Origin: Acanthochlamys bracteata | Lineage: Eukaryota; Streptophyta; Magnoliopsida; Pandanales; Velloziaceae | NCBI GenBank assembly: GCA_019914995.1 | Contig: CM034131.1 | Span: forward strand, 434,001 to 498,000 | DNA: 64,000 nucleotides | Direction of reading: 5' to 3' | Shown: positions 49,795-61,358 of the stretch, in pieces | Numbering within the stretch: the stretch's first letter is position 1 | Layout of the letters: each line of letters opens with the position of its first letter | Notes under the pieces: generated by a model | What the model was told of the DNA's origin: nothing | The model's database searches: none | What the model saw: the letters and a program-made list of their open reading frames with translations, nothing else | Translations under genes and position numbers: made by a program

Positions 49795-50070
49795 TGCCAA
49801 ACAAATCGGCACCGGAGATTTGAAACAAAGCAATGACAAAATAAAAGATATAGTAAGTTAATCTAAGAAAACCAAACTAATTATTATTCATTTTTTTCAA
49901 TCTTACATAATTCAATACTCTTTTATAGTAGGCACCAAAGTGTTTAGAAAATAGCAAGGTGATTGAACACTAGTTGCTAAGAATGGTATAAAGGAGTTGA
50001 AGCTAGCCGTTAGCATACAGACGTCTAGTTCGTGTGCGGCGAGGTATTTGGGTCCAATCAGACTTAAGTA
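49795..50070. repeat. Dispersed repeat, copy 2 (paired with 48270..48560)
   Basis: Begins caaatcggcaccggagattt; copy 1 has caatcggcaccagattt. Similarity continues to gtatttgggtccaatcaga. Roughly three quarters identical by eye. Confidence 0.55.
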
Positions 50071-50141
50071 TATAATAAAGAATACTACAACACTTGATAA
50101 TCGTAGAAACATTAATATTTTTTAAGTGAATACAATTTTTT

Positions 50142-51150
50142 CTAGTTAGAATCTCGATTCACTCGGATTTTGTCTTCCACTATTGCTTGCTGCAGCTTAT
50201 CCGTAAGTTCGTCAACCTGTTCAACAAAAAGTCAACAGCTTTGTATCAAAATTTTAATCTTCATCTTAAAGTTTTTAGATGGAAATATATATAGTAGGTA
50301 GCATATTGTAGTTGAACCTTTTCAATGAGCTCACGAGCAACTTCCGCTTCTTTGTCGACAGCTTCTGCAATCTTCTCGACTTGCAGAGCTACTTGCTTTA
50401 GTTTTCCTGCCGGAAGCTTTTCGGTGAGTTCCCCGGCGATCTTGTCAGTATTCTCTGCAGCTTTCTCTACAGTTTCAGCAACGACTTCCAGCTTCTTTTC
50501 CAGTCTTTCTGAAATCCAAAACAAATTGTAACTATAAAGATTTACGAAGATGTAGATAGAATTAAATCACTCCATCTAATTAGAAGTTTAAGCTAATTTG
50601 TACCTTGTGCAAACTTCATTCTTCTGTAAATAGGAACAGCAGAAAAGAAAACAACGGAACCAAATATCAACGAGCTCCTTCATGCACAAAAACTTCGTAT
50701 TACATATTCGTTAATTTTAAATTAAAAAACGTTTACAAATTACTCAAACTAGTAGTTTAATTGTTTTACCACGGGCGTAGATTGGATAAAGAGAAGTTCT
50801 CCTGTGCCGGTGGAGCTCCGGCGCTACCAGAGAAACCAGTAAGCATATACAGTTAATTAACAAGCAATATACGTATGCACATATGAACTGAATTAATATA
50901 TACAGTTAACATGCACTTACATTGAGCTAGCATCTGCAGCACCACTGCCGCCGGATTCGACTTTTGCTCGAATGCCTGAACTCCGACGACCGTGACCGGA
51001 GTTAGAGAAGGTGACGCGTTTACAAGGATTGAAAATGACTGTAGACTGAGTGCTAGATATTGCAGTAGCAAAGCTAGTAGTAAGGTCATGATCAAGGGTT
51101 GATGAGGAGGGTTTACGAAGAAGAAGAACAGGGAAGGTAGCCGCATGCAT
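50142..51150 (-). CDS. Small plastid-type membrane and coiled-coil protein (copy A)
   Basis: Four minus-strand exons, 51150..50921, 50677..50604, 50508..50318 and 50216..50142, give 189 residues. I chose the Met at 51150, not 51186, because it aligns with the start of copy B. The first 70 residues are Ser/Thr/Arg-rich and nearly free of acids, like a transit peptide. A hydrophobic segment (SSLIFGSVVFFSAVPIY) follows. The rest is an amphipathic, alanine/lysine/glutamate helix (VVAETVEKAAENTDKIAGEL, LPAGKLKQVALQVEKIAEAV, ELIEKVDELTDKLQQ), predicted coiled coil. It differs from copy B by one extra intron near the C terminus and a longer tail. I do not know a function; plastid membrane location is inference from the sequence. 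Confidence 0.78.
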
Positions 51151-53304
51151 ATTGCAGAAGCACTTCTTCAGAAAGTTAGCAGACAATTTGATATGTTTTT
51201 TGGATCTAAAATGTTTGAATGAATAAGCAGATGGGATCAGGCAGTTTGTTTTCTGAGATCCATTCCATAGCTTTTTATATATATGCTGTAGGCCGGTTAG
51301 ACAAGTTTCAACAACTTTTTATTTTAAATTTAAATTTTACGTTTTATAATAAAATTTTAAAATATTTATTTTTTTAAAATCTTGAAAAATAGTGAAAAAT
51401 TTTATGATGTATGATTTTATTATTATTTATTTTATTACTCTTTAGTTCACAAAAATAAAACTTATTTTAAAAAAATATTTAAATATTTTTATTTTAAAAT
51501 TTTTTTATAAGAACTCTCAAATATTGTTACGGAAAATATTAGAAAAACACACTGCATTGAAACTAAGAGTTCATTTGATTACGATAAAGTGAATTTCTAA
51601 AACTTGAATTCTTAAAATGAACTTTTAAAAAAAATTAAAATTTAAAAAATAATTTATATTTTTAATTATATTTTAAATAAGTTTAAAAATAAATTTTTAG
51701 GTTCTTTTTTAAGTTTAGATCAAGGCAAGTCAACCATGATTGTTAATTCCACGTTCGTAACCTTGATACTTCAAATATTATTAGTAATTAGCTTACTTAT
51801 TCATTATGATGACTTTCTTGTTGTTTCCTCGCAACAACTTTTGTCTTTTAAAGCAAACCAGCTATATTGCAATATATATTGGAATTGTTTGAAAATGTTT
51901 ATAAATAAAACTTATCTGAAATAAAACTCTTTTTAGATTTTTTAAAAATAAGTTTTAATTTTTTAAAATTTTAATAAATTTATAAATATATAACTAATAT
52001 TTTATAATATTATAAAAACTATTTAAAATATAAAATATTTATTTAAAAATTGCAAACATCTTACGGTGTACGTAAAAGAAGGACCAAAGGAAATTTGTTT
52101 ATTCTTTGAGATACCATTTTTTATTAGGTGTGTGATTCTCGTTATTCCCAAAAAAATATATTTCAACAAATTCGAATACTTCGCTTTACGTAATTCGAAT
52201 CTTATTAGTTATTTGAGTGTTGACTATCCTAAGTTACGACTCGATTAAATATTTTTTCGTCAATTATTATTAGATAAACTATTAAGATTTATTATTCCGT
52301 GTTCTTTACTTTTTATTAATGGGTTACGAAGAATTATTATTGTAAATAACGGCCTTCAATTTTGTGGCCTGATAGTTTGAACTTGGACTGGTTTAATTGG
52401 GCTTTAAATGGGCCAGAATTTTAGGATTTTATAAATTAAGAGAGTAAGGAGATATTCGAAATTTAACTTTTTTGAAATAAAAATTAGTTTTATTCTATTT
52501 TAGAAAATAAGTTATACTTTTTATTTTTAATAAAATAAATAATAATAATAATTACAACTATAACCTAAAAATGTTTTATATTTTAAATTTTAAATAATAG
52601 AATAAGTAAAGGGTCTTTTCAAAAAAATATTCTTTACAATAAGACTAATTATTAATAGTGGGTTTAGCAATTTTAAATTTGTGAAGGACTTTAGTGTTCA
52701 ACTATTTATAATTAACTTTAAAACTTAAATTAGATATAATTAACTTTATAATTAACTTCAGTGTTCAATTTTAAATTTGTTAGTACGGATTGTTTCGGGT
52801 TATTAAAAAATAATTTTTGTTAAAAATTATTTTAAACTTTTCAATAAATTTAGTTTATTAAATAAAATAAACAATAATTTTTTTAACATATAATTTATAA
52901 TTTTAAAAAATTTAAATTATTAAAATATAAAAATAAAAATTGAAAGAAAATAAGAACAAGTTTGGAATGCAACGTCAATATGAGATAATTACTAATTATT
53001 TAAGGTATTATGTTAGAGAAGTTATAAGTTTGAATGATTTTTACAAACATTCGAGGTTCAATATATATACAGTCATGAAAGTATTAAGTTTTTTTGGTCT
53101 AAATTAAAATTTACATAATCGCATAAATTTAAAGAAATTCCAGAAGCGGCGAACTAGCAATCAAATGAATCACCATATGTTCATCTCCAAAAACACATAA
53201 AAAGACTACCTGAGACATTTAACAGAAAACAAAAAAAGAAAAAAGTTTTTAGGTTCACTAACACAGGGTTTATGGCCATGAGAACTGCTGGGATCATCCA
53301 TCAC
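51151..53304. other. Promoter of copy A and duplicated AT-rich upstream DNA
   Basis: 51200-53060 is AT-rich. It shares blocks in the same order with 55400-57600: gatagtttga at 52371 and 56787, gttagtacggattgttt at 52779 and 57310, and ttactaattatttaaggta near 52989 and 57565. It is part of a tandem segmental duplication. No gene is seen; the frames at 51736 and 52066 are AT-rich chance frames. Confidence 0.6.
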
Positions 53305-53420
53305 CGGTCGACTGCTGCCGTGCAATAAGAACTAAAGATGATCGTCTCTGTCGCCGCCGCCGTTGATCGATGACCGAGAAGGAAACATTGTTGAAATGAT
53401 TAAAACTGATCTTAACATGA
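53305..53420 (-). repeat. Segment shared with the relic at 47245..47345
   Basis: Shares ctgctgccgtgc, taaagatgatcgtctct, cgccgccgccg, tgatcgatgac and gagaag with the relic. In one minus-strand frame both copies read FFSVIDQRRRR or VSFSVIDQRRRR, but no complete gene is attached. It may be the duplicated 3' end of an ancestral gene unit. Confidence 0.6.
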
Positions 53421-54542
53421 TTCAAAGTCTGATGATTTGAAACAGAAATTTGTAGTCCTCTCAAGAGTTTTGATTCAAAAAAAGAGGAGTATGCCATGAT
53501 TGTGTTTGAAATATAACACCGGATGAGCAAGATAAAACAACTTAAGAGTTCCATCAATACACTAAAAAGTTCAATTTAATTCAAAATTTTAATCAAATAA
53601 AATTTGAAATTTTTTAGCATATTGATTTCCTCTTTTTATTTTTATTTAATATAGGATTTCTACTCACTCTTAATTTAATAATCTCTACTTCAATAGTGAG
53701 TCATTCGTATTTTTTTTCATCCGAACATTTTGTCGCGCACCAAATACGTCGATCGCTTAGAATCTCAGTCACTTGGCTCATAGCATTGTTTTTGCACACC
53801 AAAAGTCAGCCTTGAGAGCTCAATTTGCTCGCACCTTACGCAAATCTATATGAATCACACTGCTCTTAACATACTAGTAAGCTGTAATATATGCCGGTCG
53901 TCTTTTCTGTGCATCATTCTTACAAAACTAAGAGACAAACTTGTTCTGAATGCTTACACATATTTTACGAAAATTCGTGTGAGTCAAACTTTTCTTAACC
54001 TGCTCATCTACTATTAGCGAGAGATATTACGTGCATTAAGTTCTTAACCAAGTCATCGGTTATGACACCACTGTTACGAAAATACAACACCAAAAAAGCT
54101 AATAAAAATAAAATATCCAAAGAGTTTGATCCATATATTAAAAGATCTAATCCAATACAAAAACTGAAGCCAATAAATTTTAAAATTTTCTAATATATTA
54201 ATTATATTTTTATTTTATCTTTATTTAATATGAAACTAAGATGTTCATTCTTAACCTAGTAGATCGATAAAAGAAAAGAAAAGATCAAAACTGTTTTCGT
54301 ACAATCGATGCGTTTATACAGAAAAAAGTAAGCAGTACATTATTTGCTTTCACTAAATTGAGTAGGAAAATAACTATCGTACATTATGAAGAATAAACTT
54401 GTAAGTACTATTCTGCCTTATTATTACTACGTACATAATTTGGTCTCTAATCAGTCAGGAACTTCGAAATGATTAATCTTTGGTTGAAACTTTGTCATCT
54501 ACATGTTGATGATTTCCTCCTCCAAGTATTGGTTGCAAAGAC
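53421..54542. other. Spacer between shared segment and copy B
   Basis: No coding signal. Contains two roughly similar stretches (near 53560-53690 and 54120-54260) with ttaatttaat- and atattaatt-type words and AT-rich DNA. Confidence 0.45.
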
Positions 54543-55331
54543 TCATATATTGAGCTTGTCTGTGAACTTATCAACTTTCTCAAGAATCTCTTGAGCAGCT
54601 TCTGCTTCTTTATAAACTGTTTCAGCCGTCTTCTCAATCTTGCGAACCCTTTCTTTCATCTCTCCTTCTGGAAGTGAAGCTTCAAACTCTTCAGCCATTT
54701 CCTCCGTTTGCTCCGCCGCCTTTTTAAGTGTATCTGCACCTGCTTCAAGCGTCTTCTCTATGTAGTCTAACAACACAGAATTCATATATATATAAGGTTA
54801 ATATAAGATATATTGGTTACGAATTATTAGATAGATAGATAGAGCTGATCTGAATTACGTACCTTCTGCGATCAATATATTTTTTATTACATGGATAGCC
54901 GAGAAGAAAAAAGAACCAAAAAACCATCCCTTCCTGCAACAAAAAATTTCCAAAATTAATTTCTTGTATGAAAAGTAAAGATACTAATTAAAGACATATA
55001 TTAATATATATGAAACCGAGACGACGAAAAATTAATTTTAAGAAAACATAGCTATAAAAATGACGAAAAAGAAAAGAATTTGAACAAATTAAGAAATCAT
55101 GAGATGAACAACTTACACAGGCAGACTCGGCTCTGCAGCGCCGCCCAGGCCGCCGCCGCTGCTGCCAGACTGCACTGCCTGAATTCGCGAAGAACGTTGT
55201 CTTCCGGCAGAGTTAGAGATAATTACACGTTTCAAAGGATTGATAACGATGCGAGATGAAGAAAACTGAAGCGAATTCAGGTGAAATGACCCTGAGGGGT
55301 TTGAAGGAAGAATAGGGTAAGAAAAAGCCAT
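54543..55331 (-). CDS. Small plastid-type membrane and coiled-coil protein (copy B)
   Basis: Three minus-strand exons, 55331..55117, 54933..54863 and 54766..54543, give 169 residues. The N-terminal 55 residues (FSYPILPSNPSGSFHLNSLQ, RIVINPLKRVI, RQRSSRIQA) are Ser- and Arg-rich like a transit peptide. A Gly/Ser linker and one hydrophobic segment (GWFFGSFFFSAIHVI) follow. The C-terminal part is a charged amphipathic helix (YIEKTLEAGADTLKKAAEQT, SLPEGEMKERVRKIEKTAET, EILEKVDKFTDKLNI). It is paralogous to copy A along its whole length, and the first two splice positions match in location and phase. Copy A has one further intron just before VDELTDK. The function is not recognised. Conservation of frame and splice sites in two diverged copies argues that both are real genes. 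Confidence 0.8.
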
Positions 55332-57605
55332 GCTACAAAAGCACTTACTGAACCAACTTATCGGGAAAAGCTGTTTTTTTTTTTTCTTTTCTTAGCAGTG
55401 TGTGGAATGTATAGCTTGAAGAAGTATGTAGATTTATAGAGGAGGAAGAACAAGAGCGTAAAATTTTTTAATATATATTTGCGCAAGTTGCTACTTCTTA
55501 AAATTAGAGTTGGTGGACTTTGAATGTAATGAACGTGGAACACATTGTTGTGCTTGTTTTTATCCTCTGAAGTCATTGTTAATGAACAAATTTTTTTAAT
55601 CTAAATGATTGCTTTTAGCTATAAGTGATAACATTTTAAAATAATTATCAGTTAAATTTTACTCTATTTGTGTTTTGATTATCTCTAGTGATCGTTAGCC
55701 TTCAAGCAAGAAAATGTTTTTTAACTTTTGCTGAAATTACGGTTTGATAATACAGGAACTATTTAAAAGTGGTTATAAAATAGATATTTTTAAAAATTAA
55801 AATTATTTTGAAGAAAATAAAATTTTTCACTTAAAAATAAAAAATTAATAATAAATTTTACAACATAATTTTTTTATATTTTAAATAAATTTTATAAAAT
55901 GTTATAAAAAAAATTATTAAGAAACTAAAATAAAATAAAATAAAATTGAAAAGTACATCTAAATATGTTCATAATATAAACGTTTATGACTCATTTTGAT
56001 GGTAGTAAAATGAGTTTTAGAAACAAAAAATTAACTTTTTAAAATAATTAAAATTTTATTTAATCATATTTAAAAGTAAGTATAAAGATTATTGTTTTTT
56101 GTTATTGTATTCTAAAAATTAATCTGAAAGCTATTTTTTTTTTAAATTTCTTATATACGCCCATAATTAATATTAATATTCGAATTAGAATTGATAAAAT
56201 GAAATTCAGTATTCATAAGTGGGCCTTTACTTTTAAATAAATATGCAGGATATGTTTGATTAAGCTTGCATATATGTAAATTTTTGAGTCTGAATAAATT
56301 CTTCTAAAATTGAATGAATATTATTTTTTTAGGTTTTCTGTGGAGAAAGGAGAAGATAATAATTGCTAGGAATTTCGTTTGTACTTGTTTAATTTCTACA
56401 CTTAAAAGTAGAAAAAAAGTTTTGAATGTCAAGGTCCCATAACTAATAAAAAAAAAGAAAAAAAAATAATTTTCATTATTTTGGTTAGAGAGAAAAGGCA
56501 ATTAAGCTGAAAATCTTAGTATGTAGAATTAGAACCTATAAATTAGTTTTAAGCTCACAACAATTACATAAATTAAATCTCATTTCGCTAAATAAGATCA
56601 GCTACTTTTTATGTAGTTCATGCTTAAACAACATGTTCGATTACATCACTAATAAAAAAATGAATTATTCTTTAAAGCATTAATTATGTATTCTTAAAAT
56701 AATTAAGCTTTATTACTCGTGTTTTTATTTTTATTAATGGGTTACGAAGATTATTAGGTAAACAATGGGCTTGAAATTTGTGACCTGATAGTTTGAAATT
56801 GGACTGGGATTAATTGGGCTTTAAATGGGCTCTATTTGTATGATTTTCTTAATGAAGAGAGTTAGGTGTTATTTGACAGTAGTTATTATTGTTTATAATT
56901 TTTTATAAACAAATTATTATAATAATTTAAATTTTTAATAATATAAAGGTTATTATAATAAAATTTTATATAAAATATTAATTAAATTTGGAAAAAGTTT
57001 ATTTTAAGTAATTTCAAAACGTTTCTAAATACCGATGAGATGTTATTATCTCAGTGACGCAAGCGCGGTTGACTTTGGTAGAAATTTAGCGGGAAGATAA
57101 AGGAAGCAAACCAACCGGTGAAAAAGAAAGGAGAACTAAATTCTGGTGAAAAATTAGAAAAACTAGAGGGCCTTTTTAAAAACTATTCGTTACAATAATA
57201 CTAACTATTAAAAATAGTGAGTTTAGCAATTTTAAATTTGTAAAGGACTTCATTTTTTAACTATTTATAATTAACTTTAATTAACATTTTAGTTTGGAGG
57301 GACAAGATTGTTAGTACGGATTGTTTGGGATTATTTAAAAATAAATTTTGTTAAAAATTATCTTAAAATTTTCAAAATTTATTTTTATTAAAAATGTAAA
57401 TAATGTTTATATATTTTAACATGTAATTTATTTTTAATTTTAAAATATTTTAAATTATACAAAATTTATTTTAAAAAATTGAAATAACATAAGTAGTTTG
57501 TAATGCAACGTGACCTTGAACGTAGAATGATTCAGATCAGCAGAGTAATTTTATAAATGAATAGTTACTAATTATTTAAGGTAAAACGTTAGATAAGTTA
57601 TGACA
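55332..57605. other. Promoter and upstream DNA of copy B (duplicated block)
   Basis: Counterpart of 51200-53060 upstream of copy A, and in part of 47700-48250. AT-rich; no credible gene. A short GC-normal stretch at 57040-57130 has no open frame of note. Confidence 0.55.
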
Positions 57606-57817
57606 TTAAGGGCATGTTAGGAAATAATTTCAACTCAATTTTATTTCAAATTTTTTAATAAACTTTTTCTAATACTTTATAAATTTTTTAATTTAAAAAA
57701 TACATTCAACGTCATAATATTTATTATAATTTCTTAATTAAAATAGAATACAATTTTAAAATATTTTAAATGTTTTTTATTTTAAAAAACTTTATTTTAT
57801 AAATAAGCATCCCTTAA
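57606..57817. repeat. MITE-like element with TTAAGGG ends
   Basis: Starts ttaagggcatgttaggaa and ends ataagcatcccttaa; the ends are inverted repeats of each other. About 210 bases, no frame. TTAA may be the target-site duplication. Confidence 0.65.
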
Positions 57818-57891
57818 GATTCATCCAAGCAATTCATGCTGCTTTTGTAAACCTTAAATTAAGTTCCTTATACTTACATGTTGTAATCAAG

Positions 57892-58196
57892 TAAGAGTAT
57901 GTTTCAAATGCCCTTAATTTTATTCTTTTTCGTCAGATTTTGAGTTTCGAACAGTTTATATATTTTAATTACACAAATAACTTAGAACTCTACTTCTACG
58001 TACAGAATTTCAGTTTTTTAATTTTTTTATTTACACACTTTCTAATATAATTATATTTTTTAATTTTTAATATATTTTTAAAGACAATTAAAACACAAGC
58101 ACTGAACTCCATTTCTATTTTATTTTTTAAGAGACTCTATTTCTTACTTTTCACTTTCACAAAACTAAATTAAGGGTATTTGAAATACGCCCTAAG
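57892..58196. repeat. MITE-like element, copy D
   Basis: Starts taagagtatgtttcaaatg and ends gggtatttgaaatacgccct. The interior matches copies A and C (cttttcactttcacaaaact, ttttaatatatttttaaa). Confidence 0.65.
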
Positions 58197-58901
58197 TCAA
58201 ATAGTTAAAATTCGACCTTATTATGTATTTAGCAAAAAATTATTCAATAATGTTTTATTTAAAATTTATTTTTAGAAATATATTTTAAAAAATACTCATA
58301 AACTTTATGCTTTTTTGGTAAATACTGAATTCTCTTTTTTTAAGCAACTACCATAATATATTTCTACACAGTAAAAAAAATCTTAAATTTTATAAAATAA
58401 TTTGTTGTTGATTTTCATACATCTGGAAATAATAATTCTTACTATATATTCTACAATTAATAACTAATTAAATATCTCCTGATTTTGAGTTTGCTTATGA
58501 TGTGCTTTTACTTCTAAAATCTTAATTACTATTACTATATGTTAGGTATAGAGCTTCTTTTATTTTATCTATAATTTACTCTCTTTACTAAAAAAATAGT
58601 TCTAAATAAATTATATTTTTTTTATAAGCTTATATTGACAAATTTAATTTTTTAGTAATTTATTTTTTTAAAACTTATTTTCAAATTATTTTTTGGTAAA
58701 TAATTAAGCCTAATAAAAGATTTACATTAGTTGCACAATATTCAAGTAGTGGAACTATGATCATGTTTGCATAAAACACCCTAAGATATATATTCATATT
58801 AACAACCTCTCTCTCTCCTTCTCTTGACCTGCTCTCCCACCCACTCTCCAGTCTCCACCTTCCACCGCCGTCTTCCGGCATCCCACCGCCGTGTTTCGGT
58901 G
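58197..58901. other. AT-rich promoter region of the RING-H2 gene
   Basis: AT-rich to 58790, then a C-rich leader before the start codon. The reading frame stays open upstream to 58824, but that part lacks family features. Confidence 0.5.
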
Positions 58902-59945
58902 ATGCCTTACTACCCTTCACCATGCACTCCAACCGAAGGAGCCTTCTGCTACTTTTCTCCACCTCCACCTCCACTGATCTTCTCTGGAGACAGCAATACT
59001 ACCAAATCAGATTCAATACCACCACCAAGTAGTTCAACTCCAGTTCTACTCCGCCCTCTCTCCGTCTCTCTTCTCTCCGCAGGCGTGGCTATTCTCCTTC
59101 TCCTCCTCTCTTTCTCTTCTTTCTTCTTCCTCCGCCGTCGTCGCCGCCGTCGAAATCTTTCATCATCCGCCGGTCAACAACCTCTACCTGCTAACCAAGA
59201 TGATAACTTTCTTCTTTACGAAGAACCTGAAGGAGAGAACCATGTCTGGTATGTTCGCACTAATGGGCTTGATGGCCCTACCATTGCTTCTATTACCAAG
59301 TTTGTTTACTACCAGGATCATAAAAATCCAATCTTCGCAAACTCTGGTAGCAATTGTACTGTTTGTCTTGGGGAATTTAGTTCCGGTGAGGTTTTACGGC
59401 TTTTGCCTGGTTGCCCGCATGCTTTTCATCTTCCTTGTATTGATACTTGGCTTAGGGCACACACTACTTGCCCGCTTTGCCGTAAGCTTGTGGTGCCTTT
59501 GCAACCTTCCGGGTCAAGCTCTAATCACCACAGGGAGATTGAAATCGGTGATCTGCTTAATAGCCAGAATAGAATTGAGTCTCCGAGCGAAGAAAGTCGG
59601 AATCTTGAAACCGTTGGAGATGAAAATGTTGGGGTTGATTTGGTGAGGCCGGTTATGCTAGGGAGTGCAATGGTACTGCCTATTAGGCGATCGATTTCGA
59701 TGGATTCTTTGGCAATTGGTGCTTTCCTGATTGGGTTCGAGAAAGAAGAAGGTGGTGGTGACTTGGGGGATGGCAGAAGTAGTGGCAATGGGGTAATGTT
59801 GAGACATGGAAATGGTTCTAAGGAAAGTTTTGTGCACAGAGTTAGAAGGGAGTTTGGACGGTCTTTATCGAGCGGTGGAGGTGGTGGTACCGGAGGGAGG
59901 TTTTTAAGACATGGGCGATCTGGTAGCGCAGTTCTGCCATTGTGA
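58902..59945 (+). CDS. ATL-type RING-H2 E3 ubiquitin ligase
   Basis: Intronless, 347 residues from the Met at 58902; an in-frame Met at 58824 is less likely. A hydrophobic segment lies at about residues 48-77 (SVSLLSAGVAILLLLLSFSS), followed by a run of arginines. The GLD signature comes next (TNGLDGPTIASITKF). The RING-H2 domain has Cys152, Cys155, Cys171, His173, His176, Cys179, Cys190 and Cys193, with spacing x2, x15, x1, x2, x2, x10, x2, plus the Trp in DTWL and Pro before the third Cys. Lack of introns, the GLD box and this spacing identify the ATL family. Members are membrane-bound ubiquitin ligases, many in defence and stress. The C-terminal part is Gly/Ser-rich and not conserved; the target is unknown. 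Confidence 0.94.
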   Translation: MPYYPSPCTPTEGAFCYFSPPPPPLIFSGDSNTTKSDSIPPPSSSTPVLLRPLSVSLLSAGVAILLLLLSFSSFFFLRRRRRRRNLSSSAGQQPLPANQDDNFLLYEEPEGENHVWYVRTNGLDGPTIASITKFVYYQDHKNPIFANSGSNCTVCLGEFSSGEVLRLLPGCPHAFHLPCIDTWLRAHTTCPLCRKLVVPLQPSGSSSNHHREIEIGDLLNSQNRIESPSEESRNLETVGDENVGVDLVRPVMLGSAMVLPIRRSISMDSLAIGAFLIGFEKEEGGGDLGDGRSSGNGVMLRHGNGSKESFVHRVRREFGRSLSSGGGGGTGGRFLRHGRSGSAVLPL

Positions 59946-60724
59946 TTACATATTGGAACTGCACTTATAATGTGGAAAGTGCTCACGAGCTATAGTTGAT
60001 TGAAAATTTGGGTTGTGAATGTTCTTGGCAGGGATTAAGGCACACCTACTCCAATCTAGCAGTGTATCACAGATATTTGGTTATAGTTACTTGCAAAAGA
60101 TTGAAGGTGTCTATACAAGTATATGTGTTCATGGGATGTAAAGATTTTGATACGCAGGAGACTACTCAGGTGACATTATACAGATAACAGGAACTACTGT
60201 TTTGTATTTGGAATTGAGTTTGTAAAAGGAGTCCTTTTTATGGGCGAGAGCAAATCTCTTGGTAACGAGAATAATCAGTTATCATACAGTCATCTTCACA
60301 ATATCTCATTTTTTATCCAAGTTTGAAGCAGCTATCTCTTAATGAACTATGGACTATAACTGGAAAGTTCATGACCGGTTTAGAGCATCATTCAAATGGA
60401 CAAGGAAAAATCTAAGGTTTTATGAAGTAAATCGTTACAGAATCTATCAACCGAAAAGGCTTAGCTTCCTCTTGTCAATTATGCTGAAGCTGAAGATAAC
60501 TGGTAAGTAGCAATGTTGTCAATCTGAAACAATGAATGATGTTCAATCCTGCAGGATCATGTAGGGTATTACTTACAGATTTGTCTAAAGAGCTTTCATG
60601 AACATAACCAATCTTATTCTGTTTTCCTGTTTTATTTTCGCATATTATTCCATATTTCCTTCTAGTATATCCATGACAATCTGCTAGTCTATACAATATA
60701 AATTTGGTCAAGGCGCCATTTGTC
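59946..60724. other. 3' region of the RING-H2 gene
   Basis: Untranslated DNA of normal composition. The small frames at 59996..60187 and 60475..60711 (minus) have no motifs. Confidence 0.5.
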
Positions 60725-60904
60725 AGTGCTTATTAACCAATTTTCGTTACAACTTTTTATTTCATATTTTTTAATAAATTTTATGTCAAAAGATTTTATT
60801 ATTACTTCTTTTTTTCAGATAACAAAAGTAAAACTTGTTTTTTTTAAAAATGGCAAAAATATTTTTAGTTCCTGAATAAAATTTATTTTATAAACACTCT
60901 TAAA
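60725..60904. repeat. Small MITE-like element
   Basis: Starts agtgcttattaacc and ends ttataaacactcttaa, imperfect inverted repeats, about 180 bases. Similar ends are seen at 33830-33870 and 57606-57817. Confidence 0.5.
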
Positions 60905-61358
60905 TATCTTCTTGTGTCATGCAACACAAAATGGTTTTTCTTCTTATATGCATTCCTTGTCAGTAATGATCTTCTGACCTGTTGGTGTTTTAGGTCTTCA
61001 ACGAGTATAACTTGGTTTTATAGACGATATTTCTTCTTCTGGTGCCTCTATGAACTCTGTATACAAAAAACTTTGAATTATTTCATGTATGAAGAAGGCC
61101 ATGCTCTTCTTTCTTTAATATATAATTCATTACCTTATTTTTATTTATGTAAAACTGTTATATGTAACTCATTCTTATATGTAATATGTCCAAGTATTTG
61201 AAACAATTACCCTATCTTTATGTCTATTTTCCTACCCAAAATAATTAGTGAATAATTAACTAGAAACTGTGGGAGTAATTAAGTAAATAATTAATCTTAT
61301 TGCATATATATTGACACGATTGGTATCCGCCGAATTTGTTTTTTTGTTTTGTTTTAGG

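Noticed and set aside
59525..59986. 153-codon antisense frame under the RING-H2 gene
   Set aside because: It is a codon-bias shadow of the sense gene, whose RING-H2 domain is unambiguous.
60914..61201. 95-codon plus-strand frame
   Set aside because: Aromatic-rich translation of AT-rich DNA with no motif.
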